A stretch of DNA of 64,000 nt from the NCBI GenBank assembly GCA_010093705.1, contig MU006092.1:1627055-1691054 (forward strand). The letters run 5' to 3'. A program made the translations under genes and the position numbers. Of the stretch, positions 11,301 through 23,608 are shown piece after piece. How positions within the stretch are numbered: the stretch's first letter is position 1; every line of letters begins with the position of its first letter. Under the pieces are notes generated by a model, which was not told where the DNA came from, did not search any database, and worked only from the letters and a program-made list of their open reading frames with translations. The DNA is from Patellaria atrata CBS 101060. Lineage: Eukaryota > Ascomycota > Dothideomycetes > Patellariales > Patellariaceae.

Positions 11301-14300
11301 CGTACTGGATTCACAAGCGTTACTAAAAAAAGAGATAACTAGGACTGAGGGTGTGCGCATAACCTCCTCGGCTTACGCTATCAAACAGGTCATGCCGGTT
11401 GATCTTTCCGAAAGACAGGGCCAGTTCTTGGGTTAGTACATATAACCCTCAGATCAAAGCTGCTGGCGTCGGCTTAAATAGCTGTCACTTTCTTTGACTG
11501 GATATTGAATTCCCTGCATTGTTTATAGCATTTGTACAAGTCAACCATTGGGGATATCTCGAAGGATCTTAATCCGTTATTGAGCTCCAGGAGCTTTGTT
11601 CGGCTTGGACTAAGTACTACCTCATTTTAAGTGAATGCTCCACGTTATGGGAACGTGATATACCCAAGTTCTAGTGATCCTAAAAGGGTGAGCGTAGGGA
11701 CGGGGGCTATTGTCGTGATATGTATTATAATAATCATCACCAGCACGCCTTGAAAGTGGACTTCACTAATAGAGGTTCGCAAGATATACATTACCAAAGT
11801 TAGGCCCGTAGATAGGAGCATCCGCATAGGAAATGTGAACTTACCTGAAAGAAAAAGGAATTAGGGGGAAGAACGATGCATCTACCTGTGGGTTTTATAA
11901 ATCACCATGCATCAATCAGTTCCCCCTCTTATACTTCAGCATGCGAGTGACCAAAGGATGGAGCGCGTGCCAGGTTAGATAACATAGCCTCTACAGTCTC
12001 GAAATAGCCATCTCCTTTTATTTCCCCTTTTACAGATCGACAACTTTTTCTTAAATTATCAGAAGCCGGGATCATCTCGGATTTGGCTTCAACCATCTCC
12101 AAAAACAAAATCAAACCACGCGAAATCACACGTATCGCATTCTCAATCAATTTCAGGGATGCTGCTCAAATAGCTATTCCCTCCTTCTACCGTTGGGTTT
12201 CTTCCTAGATCCACGATTCCCTCTGACAATAGGATAAATCGAGTTTACATAGCAACCCTCTTACAATCAGTCTTTTGGTGGTTAGAAGTCTCTAGTAGCT
12301 GGATCGAGTTGTTGACGAATCGGTGATGGGATCTTTCCTCAGAGAATAGAGCCAGTGGATGGAATGACGGGTGATAGTATAGTGGTTAGTTCTATAGGAG
12401 CAGTGATGGTTATGAGTACGCTATCAGAATACATGTCATCGGCGGGAGGCGGAGATGGGCATTATCGAGCACTAACCAGGGGATAGGACATGGGAATGGA
12501 AAGCTATACTTATCAGAATGGTAGTAAATGTGGTGAAGGAAACGGGCCTACATGGGACATGGTACGACAACCAACTTCTCTTTCCTACTTCAGATCGGGA
12601 TAATCAAAAGACGAAGCGCGTGCGTAACATCAAGCGCGTGTCTCATAATGAGAGGGTGCCTAGTATAAAATATACGTCCCGCAAGGGTATCTAGGGCCTT
12701 GCTTAAATAAATCTCGAGTTCTCCACTACTTTTCAGATCTATATCCCGCTCTTTACTGTAACACCAGGAGCTATATACACCCGGAATGAGAGAATCTTCA
12801 AGATCTACAAAGGAAGTGTGGGATGTGGGGGAGCTTGCCCGGTTCGGGGACTTAAAGCCTTAACTGGAGGTTATAGGGGAGGGGATACTCCGCTTAGGTA
12901 ATATCCAAGGAGTAGATCAGGAGAGTAGATTTCTCGTATGATTGAGGAAACCATCATCATCATCCGCCAGTGGGTAGAAGTTCCTTATGCAGACATCATA
13001 CTGCGATAGACTCGTAAAATATCATATCACAAGTTCCGGGAGAATCTGGAGATATCTCTTCGAGACGATCTGCGAGAACCGCCAAAATATTATTCCTGTT
13101 GCGGCGGAAGTGTCGAGCAATCTTGCCCGGAGCGGTGCACATTCGAATGCGAAGGGAGTTGTGGAAGACCTGAGGTCACATCTGTTGTCCACGCGCTATT
13201 AACTCACTATCATACACAGTATGCAGGTTGTCACAAGCGAAAGCGCATACCTAAAGCTGGGATCGCCAGGACGTAGAATAATCTCCGAGCTTTGGCATAG
13301 GTTAAGGCTCTCCTATTTCTTTACCCCAAACCTGTAATTCTCCTCGAGTCTCTAAACCGTTTCAAGGTGGATGCGAAGAGACTGGAAACCCAAAACCCAA
13401 AAATGTGATTCTAGTGCATATGACCGAATGTATTACTGCTTGCCCCAAGAGCATGCTGCGAAGACGAAACCGAAAGTAGATCCAGGGCACTTTTGGGTAA
13501 CGAGGGGGGTCGATTCTGCAGATGCTGTCTCTAATAAGGTGGCGAGCATGTTGATCATCGTTACCACTCTGAAATTTTGGAGATTATTGGTGTTGTACGA
13601 AGAGAACTTGATGGATGCTGGTCAGGTGATAAGCGTATCAAGTGGAATCTCCGACTGACCTGAATGTTAGCAAGGGTATAGAAAGAACGTGTGCAGGTGA
13701 GGTGCTTACACTAATGATCGTTGTTCTATCATCATGGTATTTCGGAGAGTAAGAGACAGCAAGTGTGCCTAAGCTAAGATCTTAAGATCTCGTAGACTTA
13801 TCAGAGATTCGGGATGAATAGCGCTCATCTTCCTTTTTGACACAATAACTACATTCCTCCATTACTCTATGATGAAGTACCATAGAATGGGTATCATTGG
13901 GAATTATGGGAACCGAAGCAATGCATTCGAAGAAGAGTGCGAGGCGCAACCGCCTTGGTGCTAGTTATGTTAGACCATGGTGTGAGCAACGACTGGGTGG
14001 AGAATGTTGAGATATAATAGTGATAGATGGTAAGTTATACTGTGCTTCTACTACCATGATGCGTGTAATCGGTGTAAGTACTTCTCAAAGATCGATATTG
14101 TCTCTAGTCAAGATAGATTTCATCTGATGTAGACCGGGTGAAAGGAGCAGTGGCGGAATCATAATCTTGCCTGAATTCGTGCGAAGCGCTGAGAAAATTA
14201 GGGATTGAGCATCGAGCCTTTATTATCAACTGAAATGACCGAGATTTTTTCGAGTTGTAGGGAAGGAATCACCCGTTTCGCCAAATCGCGAGATTAAGGT

Positions 14301-16382
14301 TTGACAACTCCTACGCAGAATCGGACAATGAGAAAATGAAGTGAACGGCACAGCAAACAACTAACTGCTTCATGAGTTCTCTCAATGCCATAAGTATTCA
14401 TCTCGGTGACCAATGCTCATAACATGGATCGTGAAGAGGCTCGAAACTAACCGATAGTGGGTAGGAGCTCACATGAGGATACTTGCGTGTTGTGACCGGA
14501 CCATCACACCCTTGATTTAGAGGAAAAGATGTTGGGGGTTACAGATTTGAGAGATATGATGAAGAAGACAGTCAGTAATTACCGATTGGTCACGTCTGGA
14601 GAATACAGGACTGGTCATTACCGGGGAAAAAAGTCCATTTTGAGAGGATATGATACTGCACCACCAGCACAGCTATTAGAGTGTAACGTATTTGGACGAT
14701 GCGCGTAGAATATACGCATAGTATGCAAATTGGTCACATTGAAGGCACAAGGGAGAAATGATCTAGTAGTAAGTTAATACAACGATGTTTCCTTGACCTC
14801 ATGGATGCGACTAGTCTACCCTGTGCACAACCGTATTGAGAGTGACATCCTAAGGTGTGATTGAGAGAGAATGAATAAAGGTTTTGCAGAAGATCACGAG
14901 ATTTTGACGAGAAGTGTTCGTGGGTTATCATTAGCGTCTATTTACTTCTATTAGAGGTAATGTAGACAAGGCATAACTGGATGGAATAGGAGGATGTAAG
15001 ATTTCTGATAGCGCACCAGGCGCTTTATAGTTTGATTACGTACTGATACAACATGCATGAGTTCGTAGTAGACACGACGAAGCTGGTCCAAAACATTGAC
15101 GGAACGGAGATATAATTTACTGTACTCGTAGTGGATACCTTACTTTTACGGCATAAGTTACGAATGGCAGCACAAAGAGAGGATAGAAGCGTTAAGGTGA
15201 TAAACCCCGAGGTGTTTTCGACTTCCCACGAGATCCGTATTGAGTACTCCGTACTGCTGTGAGTGTATGGATGTACGGGATGTATCAAGTGCCGGCTTTT
15301 CCATCTTTGTAACATGTAACTTAACGTTAAGGCATGTGACGTTTCAGGAAAGTTTAAGCTAAGCTAGTTTTGGACACTTACGCAACGCTTCACTTGGCAC
15401 TTGGCGTAGAATTCGAACTACGGGCATCTCCATGTCCTGCACAATAAAGGTTAGAGATATCAACTTTACAAGTAGGATTGAATAACCTTCCGTCTCCTAG
15501 ATATTGCTCAGAGTTGAACGGGATTCTGCCTTATCCTCTTCAAACGTATTCGAAATAACACTCTGGTCTGAGAACTGGTTCTAGATGATACATACTCGTC
15601 CAAGAAGTCAACTTCCTTCGTCAAGAACAGAAACCCACAAATATGTCTTGTCTCTGATTCAAAAGAATCACTGTTCTGGTTCTCAACGCTAATTCTCTCA
15701 TAGTAAATAAGCGCCAAGGGCTCACCGAGCCTGGGAGATGGTCTTCCTGCGACTTGGCCGGTTTCCAGGTTGGGTGTTGCGCTGTTGGCGACTTGACACA
15801 GCCTCAAAGCTCCCTTCTCCCAAGCACATATCGTACATTTCTCTTCTTGGCTATATCCCATCCGCGATGGCCTATAGGTGGACATTGCATGTATTCCGAC
15901 CTCTGTTCTCCTGCCATGGAGCATACAAGCTTATTAAAAGGACCTAAACATCTTCTGCTCATCTCTCGTTGTACTTGTGTATTACTTTCCGCCTATCTTG
16001 GCCCTTCACATTACCCACGGAGCATGTTTTGACTACATTGAACTCCTGTTTAGAGCTTACATTCGCTTTTCTGCAAAAACTTCCTCTCGTTCCCATCCCA
16101 GCCCTGCAACCCTCTCTTGTTACTTCTCTCCTTGTTGCAGTGAATTCCCTGATAGCATAATTATCAATAATATATCAAAAACCATCTTAGCAATCCATAG
16201 TCAGAACTGACGTACTGTCATACTGTCATATGCCATATTGACTATTCAACGACCTACTACGCCGCTTCATACTCATCCCCAGTATTTGCATGATTTTTTT
16301 ACCAAAGCTAGTAGCTTAAACTAAATCTTGAGGGTGAGCTGGGCTCATTCTCAATCTCTTCACGCTCGTTACATCTTGAAAT
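8339..16382. other. Eight-kilobase gene-poor stretch
   Basis: I find no frame with a recognisable domain on either strand, and no LTR, inverted-repeat terminus or long tandem repeat. All open frames are under about 140 codons and look random. Base composition is not extremely AT-rich and there is no obvious TpA excess of the kind seen at the far end of the window. Non-coding RNA or very diverged genes with short exons cannot be excluded by eye. Confidence 0.5.
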
Positions 16383-17873
16383 ATGAGGTTACCCACGTCA
16401 TTCGCTATCTGGGGTAGCATACTGTTTAGTAAATATGCAATCGGTCAAATACAATTGAATATTGACTCTGAGGGTAAGATCGCCACGAACATACCCTTTA
16501 ATGTGCACACACTAACCGTCACCCTTTTATGGAGCAGATTCCATAAAGGAAGCAGCGCGAGTAGCTGCGGAGGGAATGTTGCAATACTACACGGGGTACC
16601 GACCAGGAGACGTGCCGGGAAATCTACACGACCCGTTTCGATGGTGGCAGGCGGGTGCCATGTGTGGTGCATTAATCGACTATTGGTATTTTACCGGCGA
16701 CGACCAGTACAATGCAATAACGACGCAAGCTCTCCTCCATCAAGTCGGTTCCGGCCAGGACTTTCTTCCAGCAAACCATACCTTCGACGCCGGAAACGAC
16801 GATCAGGCATTCTGGGCCTTCTCCGCTCTTCAGGCCGCGGAGTACAAGTTCCCAGACCCCCCGGAAGATAAACCTCAGTGGCTTGCTTTAGCCCAAGCTG
16901 TTTTCCAGACGCAGGCCAACCGATGGAACACCGAAACGTGTGGGGGGGGACTGAAGTGGCAGATTCAGGTTGTAAAGCAGGGATATAATTACAAGAACGC
17001 TATCTCCAATGGTGCCTTTTTTAATCTCGGTGCTCGACTCGGAAAATATACAGGGAACACGACTTATCTGGAGTGGGCGGAAAGGAGTTGGGACTGGGCT
17101 TTTGCGATCGGCCTTATCGACAACAATAGATATGTGATCTATGATGGCACGGACGACAAGCCGGAACTCAATTGCACGCGAATGAACCATATACAGTGGT
17201 CCTACAACGCCGGCGTCTACTTGTATGGGGCGGCTGTAATGTGGAATACCGTGCGTCTCCCCTCATATGAATTCTCACTTTCAATGTCCCACTAACGCTC
17301 ATCCAGACTTCCGATGAGGTATGGCGCCAACGCACCCTCTCCCTCATGAACGCCACATCCGTCTTCTTCCACCGCGAAGCCGTGGACGTCATGTACGAAG
17401 TTGCCTGCGAAGGAAACGGCAAATGCGACATCGACCAGCGGTCATTCAAAGCCTACCTAGCCCGGTGGATGAGCGCCACGATGAAAGTCGCCCCCTTCAC
17501 CGCCGACTACATCCTACCCAAACTGCGCGCCTCCGCTCTCGCCGCCGCCCGTCAGTGCTCCGGAGGTGAGAACGGTACGACATGCGGCCTGCGCTGGACC
17601 CAAGCTGCCCACGATGGAAGCACTGGCTTTTCAGAGCAGATTGCCGCGCTCGAGGTCTTTCAAAATAATCTGATGGCGAAGGTAGATGGGCCGGTGACTG
17701 AGGAGAGGGGGGGGACGAGTAGGAGCGATCCGACCGCGGGGACTAGGAGCAGGGATATGCAAGTTGATCCGGAGCATAAGGAGATTACGACCGCGGATAA
17801 GGCGGGAGCGGCGATTATCACGATAATGATCGTGGGTGGATGGTCATTTTTGGCGTATTGGATGGTGACTTGA
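16383..17873 (+). CDS. GPI-anchored GH76 protein (Dfg5/Dcw1-like, endo-1,6-alpha-mannosidase family)
   Basis: Dfg5/Dcw1 proteins act at the cell surface, where they are thought to process GPI glycans and cross-link mannoproteins to the wall. Three exons (16383-16473, 16538-17250, 17307-17873) give 456 residues. Both introns (64 and 56 bp) carry an ACTAAC branch site. Residues 1-21 are a signal peptide, and the mature start IQLNIDSEDSIK is typical of the family. The (alpha/alpha)6 barrel shows LQYYTG, WWQAGAMCG and the adjacent acidic pair Asp118-Asp119 in GNDDQAFWAF, the catalytic DD of GH76. The C-terminus ends in a hydrophobic run (AGAAIITIMIVGGWSF) suited to GPI attachment. It is convergent with the DUF3632 gene. 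Family assignment is firm. The precise enzymatic role is inferred from yeast. Confidence 0.93.
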
Positions 17874-18241
17874 ATGTTGCCCGTACAGGTCCTCTAGTAC
17901 GAAGAGAGGGGGGAACTACGCATTTTTATTTTGGAGTTTGGAGCAGATTGGGCCATTAAAGGACAAATTCTATGTCTTGATTGACTTGATTTCTCATTTA
18001 ACGACATCCAAAGCCCAAATGTGTTACAGAGATGTATAAGTATGGTGTCGTCTTTCCCGATTGCTCAAGGGTCCCAATGAGAGGGCATCTCCCTTCTGAA
18101 TGCCAGCAAATTCGGAGATGACCCTCCGCACTGAGCTAGTCAAGAGCAAGCAGGTATGTATTGCATCTCTCTTTTATTTATTACTATCCTGTTGCAGAGG
18201 AGAACCTCACACTACTTTATTGATTGAATGTTATGATACCC
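17874..18241. other. Convergent intergenic region
   Basis: This is the shared 3' flank of the GH76 and DUF3632 genes. No other signal is seen. Confidence 0.5.
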
Positions 18242-19107
18242 TCAACCCGCCTCCTCCACTTCTCTCATTTTTCCTCTCGCCTTCTTCATAATCTCACTGT
18301 CTACTCGACCTTCCTCTACGTACCCTTTCACCATTTCTAACCGCTGACTCCAAATTCTCCACCGTTCTACCGAGAAACCAGTCCAGTCTCTCTCCTTGAA
18401 ACCCTCGCCTGGTCTTGCCATCCTGCCATCAAACGTCTTTTCGTCTTTTGACAGTTTCCACAACACTTCAGCCGCATAGATGAACCAAACATTTGCCTCC
18501 TCAACAGCGCGAGGAGTTGGTTGAGATCTTTCGGGTGCTTCGAGGACCTCGCGAATTTTCCATATGGCGTAAAGGGAGAAGTCCAGAGCTCGGACAGGAG
18601 GGAAAGGGGGATGGGAGGTTAGGCGAGCGGCGAATGCATTGAGATTCACGAATGCATCATTTGTGTACTCTAAACAATGTTAAGACATACGAGCACAAAG
18701 TAGATATGGAATGAAGTCGGATAATACAATAGGTATTTATACTAACCTTCATCCCATATCTCTCGCATCTTTGCTCCAAAGATTGGGAGGTCGTCCCAGA
18801 CTCGCATGCTCCATACGATACATTCTGTCCCATTCCCCTTCTTCGGAGGTGGGAGTTTCTGGATGGCTGCTATAGCATCTACTAATGAACTTTGGTCGGC
18901 ATGTGGAGTTCTCTTCGCGATCGAGACTACCTGGTTCCACATATCCCACAGGTAGCTTTCAGGGCTCGAGTCGTCATCACCGTGTTGAATCGCATAAGAG
19001 AGTGGTTGAGTGAATTCTTGTACGTAGTTGGAGATATTAGGGTTTTCATCTTCGAGCAGTCTTGATAGAATTGATCCATAATCAGCATGTTCATTATCGA
19101 GCGCCAT
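18242..19107 (-). CDS. DUF3632 family protein
   Basis: Two exons, 19107-18747 and 18669-18242, flank a 77-bp intron (donor GTTAGT, acceptor TTTAG) and encode 262 residues. The central block, VWDDLPIFGAKMREIWDE followed by NLNAFAARL, is the hallmark of the fungal DUF3632 family. A tryptophan-rich helical C-terminus follows, with WFIYAAEVLWKL and RWRIWSQRLEMV. It has no signal peptide, membrane segment or catalytic motif, and is predicted to be an all-helical intracellular protein. DUF3632 genes are numerous in moulds and their function is unknown. Neighbours give no clue. Confidence 0.85.
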
Positions 19108-20216
19108 TAGGTCGATTTCCCGGTGAAGCTAATATGATATTACTTTGTTTTTCTACAGTTCTGTTCTATCCGTTCATGTGGTGGGGACGGACTTTGGATG
19201 AGATTGCTCCTCAGATGATACTTTTGTTTGTTCTCACGAGGATCGATTGATTGATGTCACAAAGCGTCCAGAACCAATTATTGCTGCAAGGTAGTGGTAA
19301 AGGAGCTTTGTGTGAAAGCGTAAGATCTCGTAATGCGAATATTGCTGTTCTCCTCGGATATGGGCGATTTCCGGAAAGTCGTGCAGTGTCTACACGCTCT
19401 CGTTCGTCCTTATCAAGCTGATATTTGAACCCATTGAGGATCGTCGCTGTATGTCATATTGTCATCCCTTAAGGTCGTGTTACGCGGTCTTCCGGCCTTC
19501 CACTTCAGGATGGAACAGCGTAGTTACTATGTGATCAGCCCTAAAATCGCTCAGCGTCCCTGATTCTCTCCGGGGGGGGGAGGGGGGAGAAGGGGGTGTA
19601 GATTAATGTATAGTGTGTAGGTAGGGTGAAGTCGAATCTTAAGCGTGGTGAAGTACTTGCAGAATGCAGATGCCCCACGCTGGGAGGCGAGCCGCCGTAC
19701 ACAAAAGCAGTCCTATCCCCGCAGTCGTCACCATCTTCTCAATCGTGGAAACATATCAAACCTTCAAGGGCTCCCATGTGGGCGGTCTCCCAACCTTATT
19801 CGATGTCGATAACAACTCCATGACTAATAGTCATACACACCGGGTTATAGGGTGAAATATAAGCTTGTAGAGTTTCGGGTAAGATTGCAGTTACCTTCCA
19901 CTTGAAGTACTAGTGCCGTTAAATCCATATGCTTGTTTTGATCTCTCCCGTCACTGATGTAGATATGATTCGTTCTCAGATGTTTATGAGGGCTTTCGAG
20001 TTGCCCTGACAGCACCCTCCAGAGATGGTCTTTCGTCGATCACCTTGTGCGTCGGCTCTCTCAGTTAAACACCGAAGGCGCATCTACCAAGATAAAAGGA
20101 ATATAAATATGAAGAGGAAAAGGGAAATAAAGAAGACTCGAGAGACAGGAGCTCCCATTGTCTCGCCCAAGCAGCTTGCTCACTCCCAGAACATCCTCGC
20201 TCTTTAGACAATCAAT
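19108..20216. other. Intergenic region with a G-rich low-complexity tract
   Basis: A G-dominated stretch runs from about 19571 to 19598. No gene was recognised. The last few hundred bases serve as the promoter and leader of the ribonuclease gene. Confidence 0.45.
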
Positions 20217-20807
20217 ATGGTCGGGCTAAAGGTACAGCCTATTATCCTTCTTCTTGCACCTAATTCGCTAAAGATACTAGAATCTTATCCCGCTCGCACT
20301 GTTCGCTGCTACGGCAATCGGCTCGCCGGTCGAGCTCGACAAGCGTCAATCCGCTACAACCTGCGGCGGAAAGGCATATACTGCGAGTGAGGTACGAGCT
20401 GCGGCAAATGCTGCGTGCTCGTACTACAGGCAAGGCGGAAAAGCTTGCGGAGGAAGCTATCCCCATCAATATAACAACTATGAGGGGTTCAATTTTCCTG
20501 TCAGCGGGCCCTGGCAAGAGTTCCCCTTGATCAAGGGAGGGGCATACTCCTGCGGTAAGTCTCTTAATCTGATATAACTTTTTATCTCTTTCTTCCTTTT
20601 AGCTCGAGCCGACTGTTTGAACGGAGAAAGAATCAATGACGAAAACACCGCGTTGGAGGAGTTTAGGAGAATGGCTACTGATCTTTGCCAATAGGCTCAC
20701 CCGGTGCGGATCGAGTCATCATCAATACTAGTTGCGCATACGCCGGCGCAATCACACATACTGGTGCTAGTGGTAACAATTTTGTAGGATGTTCTGGGAC
20801 AAGTTGA
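20217..20807 (+). CDS. Secreted guanyl-specific ribonuclease (RNase T1/F1 family)
   Basis: This gene is invisible as one long frame because it is split into exons of 15, 274 and 113 nt (20217-20231, 20281-20554, 20695-20807), giving 133 residues. Introns are 49 bp (donor GTACAG) and 140 bp (donor GTAAGT). The first 20 residues are a signal peptide. A short propeptide ends in Lys26-Arg27, a Kex2-type site. The mature enzyme shows [11 protein letters not shown], the QEFP loop, SPGADRV and [11 protein letters not shown]. The catalytic set of RNase T1 (His40, Glu58, Arg77, His92) corresponds to His67, Glu85, Arg103 and His118. Six cysteines are present, two more than RNase F1 (Cys61 and Cys96 look like an added pair). 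The family cleaves single-stranded RNA 3' of guanosine. Reading through at an earlier acceptor in intron 2 would give a form lacking Arg103 and His118. Confidence 0.9.
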
Positions 20808-21696
20808 GAGACTATTGAGAGATGAAGAAATGTGAAAGTGGTTGATGCGCTTTCAAGATATGGATAAGAAGCTGACGGATTTAAACTGTTCCACGAAACT
20901 TGATTAGCTCTAGAGATGAAAATAACGTACAAATATCCATTTTTACCTCGTATTATACTGTTATGAATGCCTTCCGTGAGGAGCAGATTTCAGGTTGAGG
21001 GATGAGTTCAATGAAATTTAACTCCAAAGCAAACTGTCCAAGCGTTGACTTCACCTCATTTGCACTCCCCTTGCTTATTAGAACTGCAAAACTGATGGTG
21101 TAAAACACATACGGAGTACGTAACAAGCTAACTGATTGTTGTACTGTAAGGATGAGTGTCGCACCTCATCGTATCGATTACACAGATGATTCGTCCCGCA
21201 ATATGACCTTCTACTTGTGGGATGCTATCAACCCGTTTCCTTATACGGATCGACAAAGGCCTCCAACCTTTTACCCCTTCACCTTCCGCAGACTTACCAG
21301 TTGCCCTACCTCTGCATAATGGCTCGTTTCCTTACCCGATGCTTTCCCAAATACCGGGCCCTACAAAGGCATGACAAAGAATCTTTTTCATACAATTAGG
21401 TGGAAGATATTGGATTGTTTTACCACCGCAGTAGACGAGTACTCTTCCCATCACTTATGGGCAGTCATATAGTACGCTGGCGGGGAGTTCGGCACCGTTT
21501 GAGAACCATAACCTACCGTAGGGAATCATTCATTACTATTCATAATACACCAGGTAGCAGGATTATGAACCATGTTCAATGCCCATCCCCTCGATGGAAG
21601 TGAACCGTCCATGCAGAATTCTATAAAAGATTGCACGGCGCTCAGAATTGGACAAATAATGCTAGGTAAGAATTCCGTTCCCAAGCCAACTTTCAT
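20808..21696. other. Intergenic region
   Basis: This is the ribonuclease 3' flank and the lipase-like gene's promoter. No repeat or additional coding signal was found. Confidence 0.5.
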
Positions 21697-22875
21697 ATGA
21701 TTCACAGTCTCAACATGCGTCTTCTTCTCGGGGTCTCATTCACTACCCTGATCCAGAGTGTCTGGACGGTCTCTTTACCCCCACCAACTGGTCGATATAA
21801 TGTGGGAGTGAGAAAATATCGCCTTTCTCACACGACGGAGAATGATCCCTTCGCGCCAAATAATGTTTCGAGCTCAATTCTCCTGACGTTTTACTATCCT
21901 ACCCAGGCTCGTTCCAGAGGTCCTATTCCAGCCCTCGAAAAGCCTCTTGCGGACATATTCGAAGAGGGTTTCGTGTTTGCGCCGGGAACACTGGCAAATA
22001 TAACATCGAATTTCATCTACGATGCCCCATTCCTTCCTGAATCAGCTGGAACGGCAGAAAATCCAACGATCTTCTTTGGCCCTGGAGGAGGCGGACCCCC
22101 CACTCCAGTGTACCAGACGTCCCTCGGAGAACTGGCGAGTCATTGGTACAATGTCATAGGTATAGATCATCCGTACGAACAACAGTATATCAAATATCCC
22201 GACGGGGAAGAGGTGTTCGGAATACCTATTACCTACGATCTTCTTCCCGTCGTAAATCAAATGTACGCTTTCCGGCTCACAGACACAACGGCCGTCTTAG
22301 ACGCACTCCCAGCCATAGTTCAAGAGCTTGGTGCGGCCTTCAACACGACACATTTCGCTGGATATGGCCATTCATTGGGCGGGGCCGCGGCAGTTGGAAG
22401 CGCGCAAATAGATGAACGCATAGTTGGAGCTATCAATATGGATGGTTCTTTTTGGGGTGATCTAGCCAGCACGAACGAAACGCTTGCGGACGTTAAGAAG
22501 CCTTCATTCCTTCTAGGTTTTGAATTCCATATGTCTGCTGTGGATGCAACATGGTCGTCTTTCCCTCACGCGCAGTCCGGATGGTGGAGAGAGTTCCTGG
22601 TCCAAGGATCACTGCATTGGGACTTCAGTGATGGGACTTTCTGGAAAGAGCTAGGCCCACATCGAAGTCGAAGTCTAGGACCCATCAACGGAGAACGGAT
22701 GGTAAAGATTGTGAGAGCGTTTGTGACCGCTTTCTTCGACAAACTCATCGGGGACGCTGAACCTCTGCTTGAGAATCCAGGGCGAAAGTGGCCAGAGGTG
22801 AGCGTTGAAGGCTTTGGAAATGGCAATCAGACGTACAGCTGTCTCAGAGTTCAGGATTATCCAAACGGATTGTAG
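21697..22875 (+). CDS. Secreted alpha/beta-hydrolase, platelet-activating-factor acetylhydrolase-like
   Basis: A single exon of 392 residues. The second methionine (residue 7) starts the better signal peptide (MRLLLGVSFTTLIQSVW), so it may be the true start. The nucleophile elbow GYGHSLGG places the catalytic serine at residue 226. Asp249 in NMDGSFWG and His307 in GSLHWDFSD complete the triad, in the same order and context as plasma PAF acetylhydrolase. An oxyanion-type FFGPGGGG loop lies upstream near residue 130. Several N-glycosylation sequons fit secretion. The family hydrolyses short acyl chains from phospholipids or related esters. The substrate of the fungal secreted members is not established. 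Confidence 0.87.
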   Translation: MIHSLNMRLLLGVSFTTLIQSVWTVSLPPPTGRYNVGVRKYRLSHTTENDPFAPNNVSSSILLTFYYPTQARSRGPIPALEKPLADIFEEGFVFAPGTLANITSNFIYDAPFLPESAGTAENPTIFFGPGGGGPPTPVYQTSLGELASHWYNVIGIDHPYEQQYIKYPDGEEVFGIPITYDLLPVVNQMYAFRLTDTTAVLDALPAIVQELGAAFNTTHFAGYGHSLGGAAAVGSAQIDERIVGAINMDGSFWGDLASTNETLADVKKPSFLLGFEFHMSAVDATWSSFPHAQSGWWREFLVQGSLHWDFSDGTFWKELGPHRSRSLGPINGERMVKIVRAFVTAFFDKLIGDAEPLLENPGRKWPEVSVEGFGNGNQTYSCLRVQDYPNGL

Positions 22876-23314
22876 TCGGTGAAGTTTCCATTTCCCGTAC
22901 GACGACAACAGCTCACAGCTAATCACGGTCTGCAATAAGGGAAGTACAATAAATGATACCCCAAGGTTACTTCTCGTACGTCATTTCGAGTACCCGCCAA
23001 CCAATACAGGCTACAGGATTGACAAGTGTTTCGTATTTTGCAGTGGTTCGGACAGTTTACCATTACTTTCCTTCTAATTTTCAGATCTGCTCAGCCTTGT
23101 GACCTTTTATCTAACCTTTAAGAGCAAGGGACGATGACTGGTGAGGAGAGGTTGTTGTGTATGACGTCTGTTTCAAGATTGGAAATATAGACAGAGTGTC
23201 GCAGATTCTGTCACTATACTGTAGTGGTATAGTGTGTAACTCGTAGATCTGGTAGCTTCTACAGTCTAGAGATGAGATCTGCTATCCTACTAATGACTGC
23301 GCTGCCGTGCACCA

Positions 23315-23358
23315 TGTGACTTGTGACTTGTGACTTGTGACTTGTGACTTGCGACTTG
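23315..23358. repeat. Tandem heptamer TGTGACT, about six units
   Basis: Five exact copies of TGTGACT are followed by one copy with a single change and a partial unit. Confidence 0.95.
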
Positions 23359-23581
23359 TTGTATAGCTGCTGTGATAATCGCGGGGAAGCTCTGAGGTTT
23401 GAAGCACCAAGTACTAAATGTCTTTGTCCAGACATGGAGCAAAAGCCGGGCTCTTGGCTGACTACCTCATCTTCCCCGTCCGGCTTATGGGAAATGCCAA
23501 ATTAACGCCATGACGTCTATAATATTCAAGGCTTCTAGTACTATGTTATTGGGTGCTGTTGTGATTTACGGAAATGCCTTG

Positions 23582-23608
23582 TTTTTTTTTCTTTTTTTTT
23601 TTTTTTTT
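23582..23608. repeat. Poly-T tract interrupted by one C
   Basis: Nine T, one C, then seventeen T. No retroposon body with matching target duplications was identified next to it. Confidence 0.9.

Noticed and set aside
15398-15450. tRNA-like sequence on the minus strand around a GTTCGAATTC box
   Set aside because: The apparent T-arm has an eight-base loop, and no acceptor stem, D-arm or A box can be paired at the right distance.
15508-15924. 138-codon open frame on the minus strand
   Set aside because: No domain, signal peptide or splice context recognised. The length is compatible with chance in this composition.
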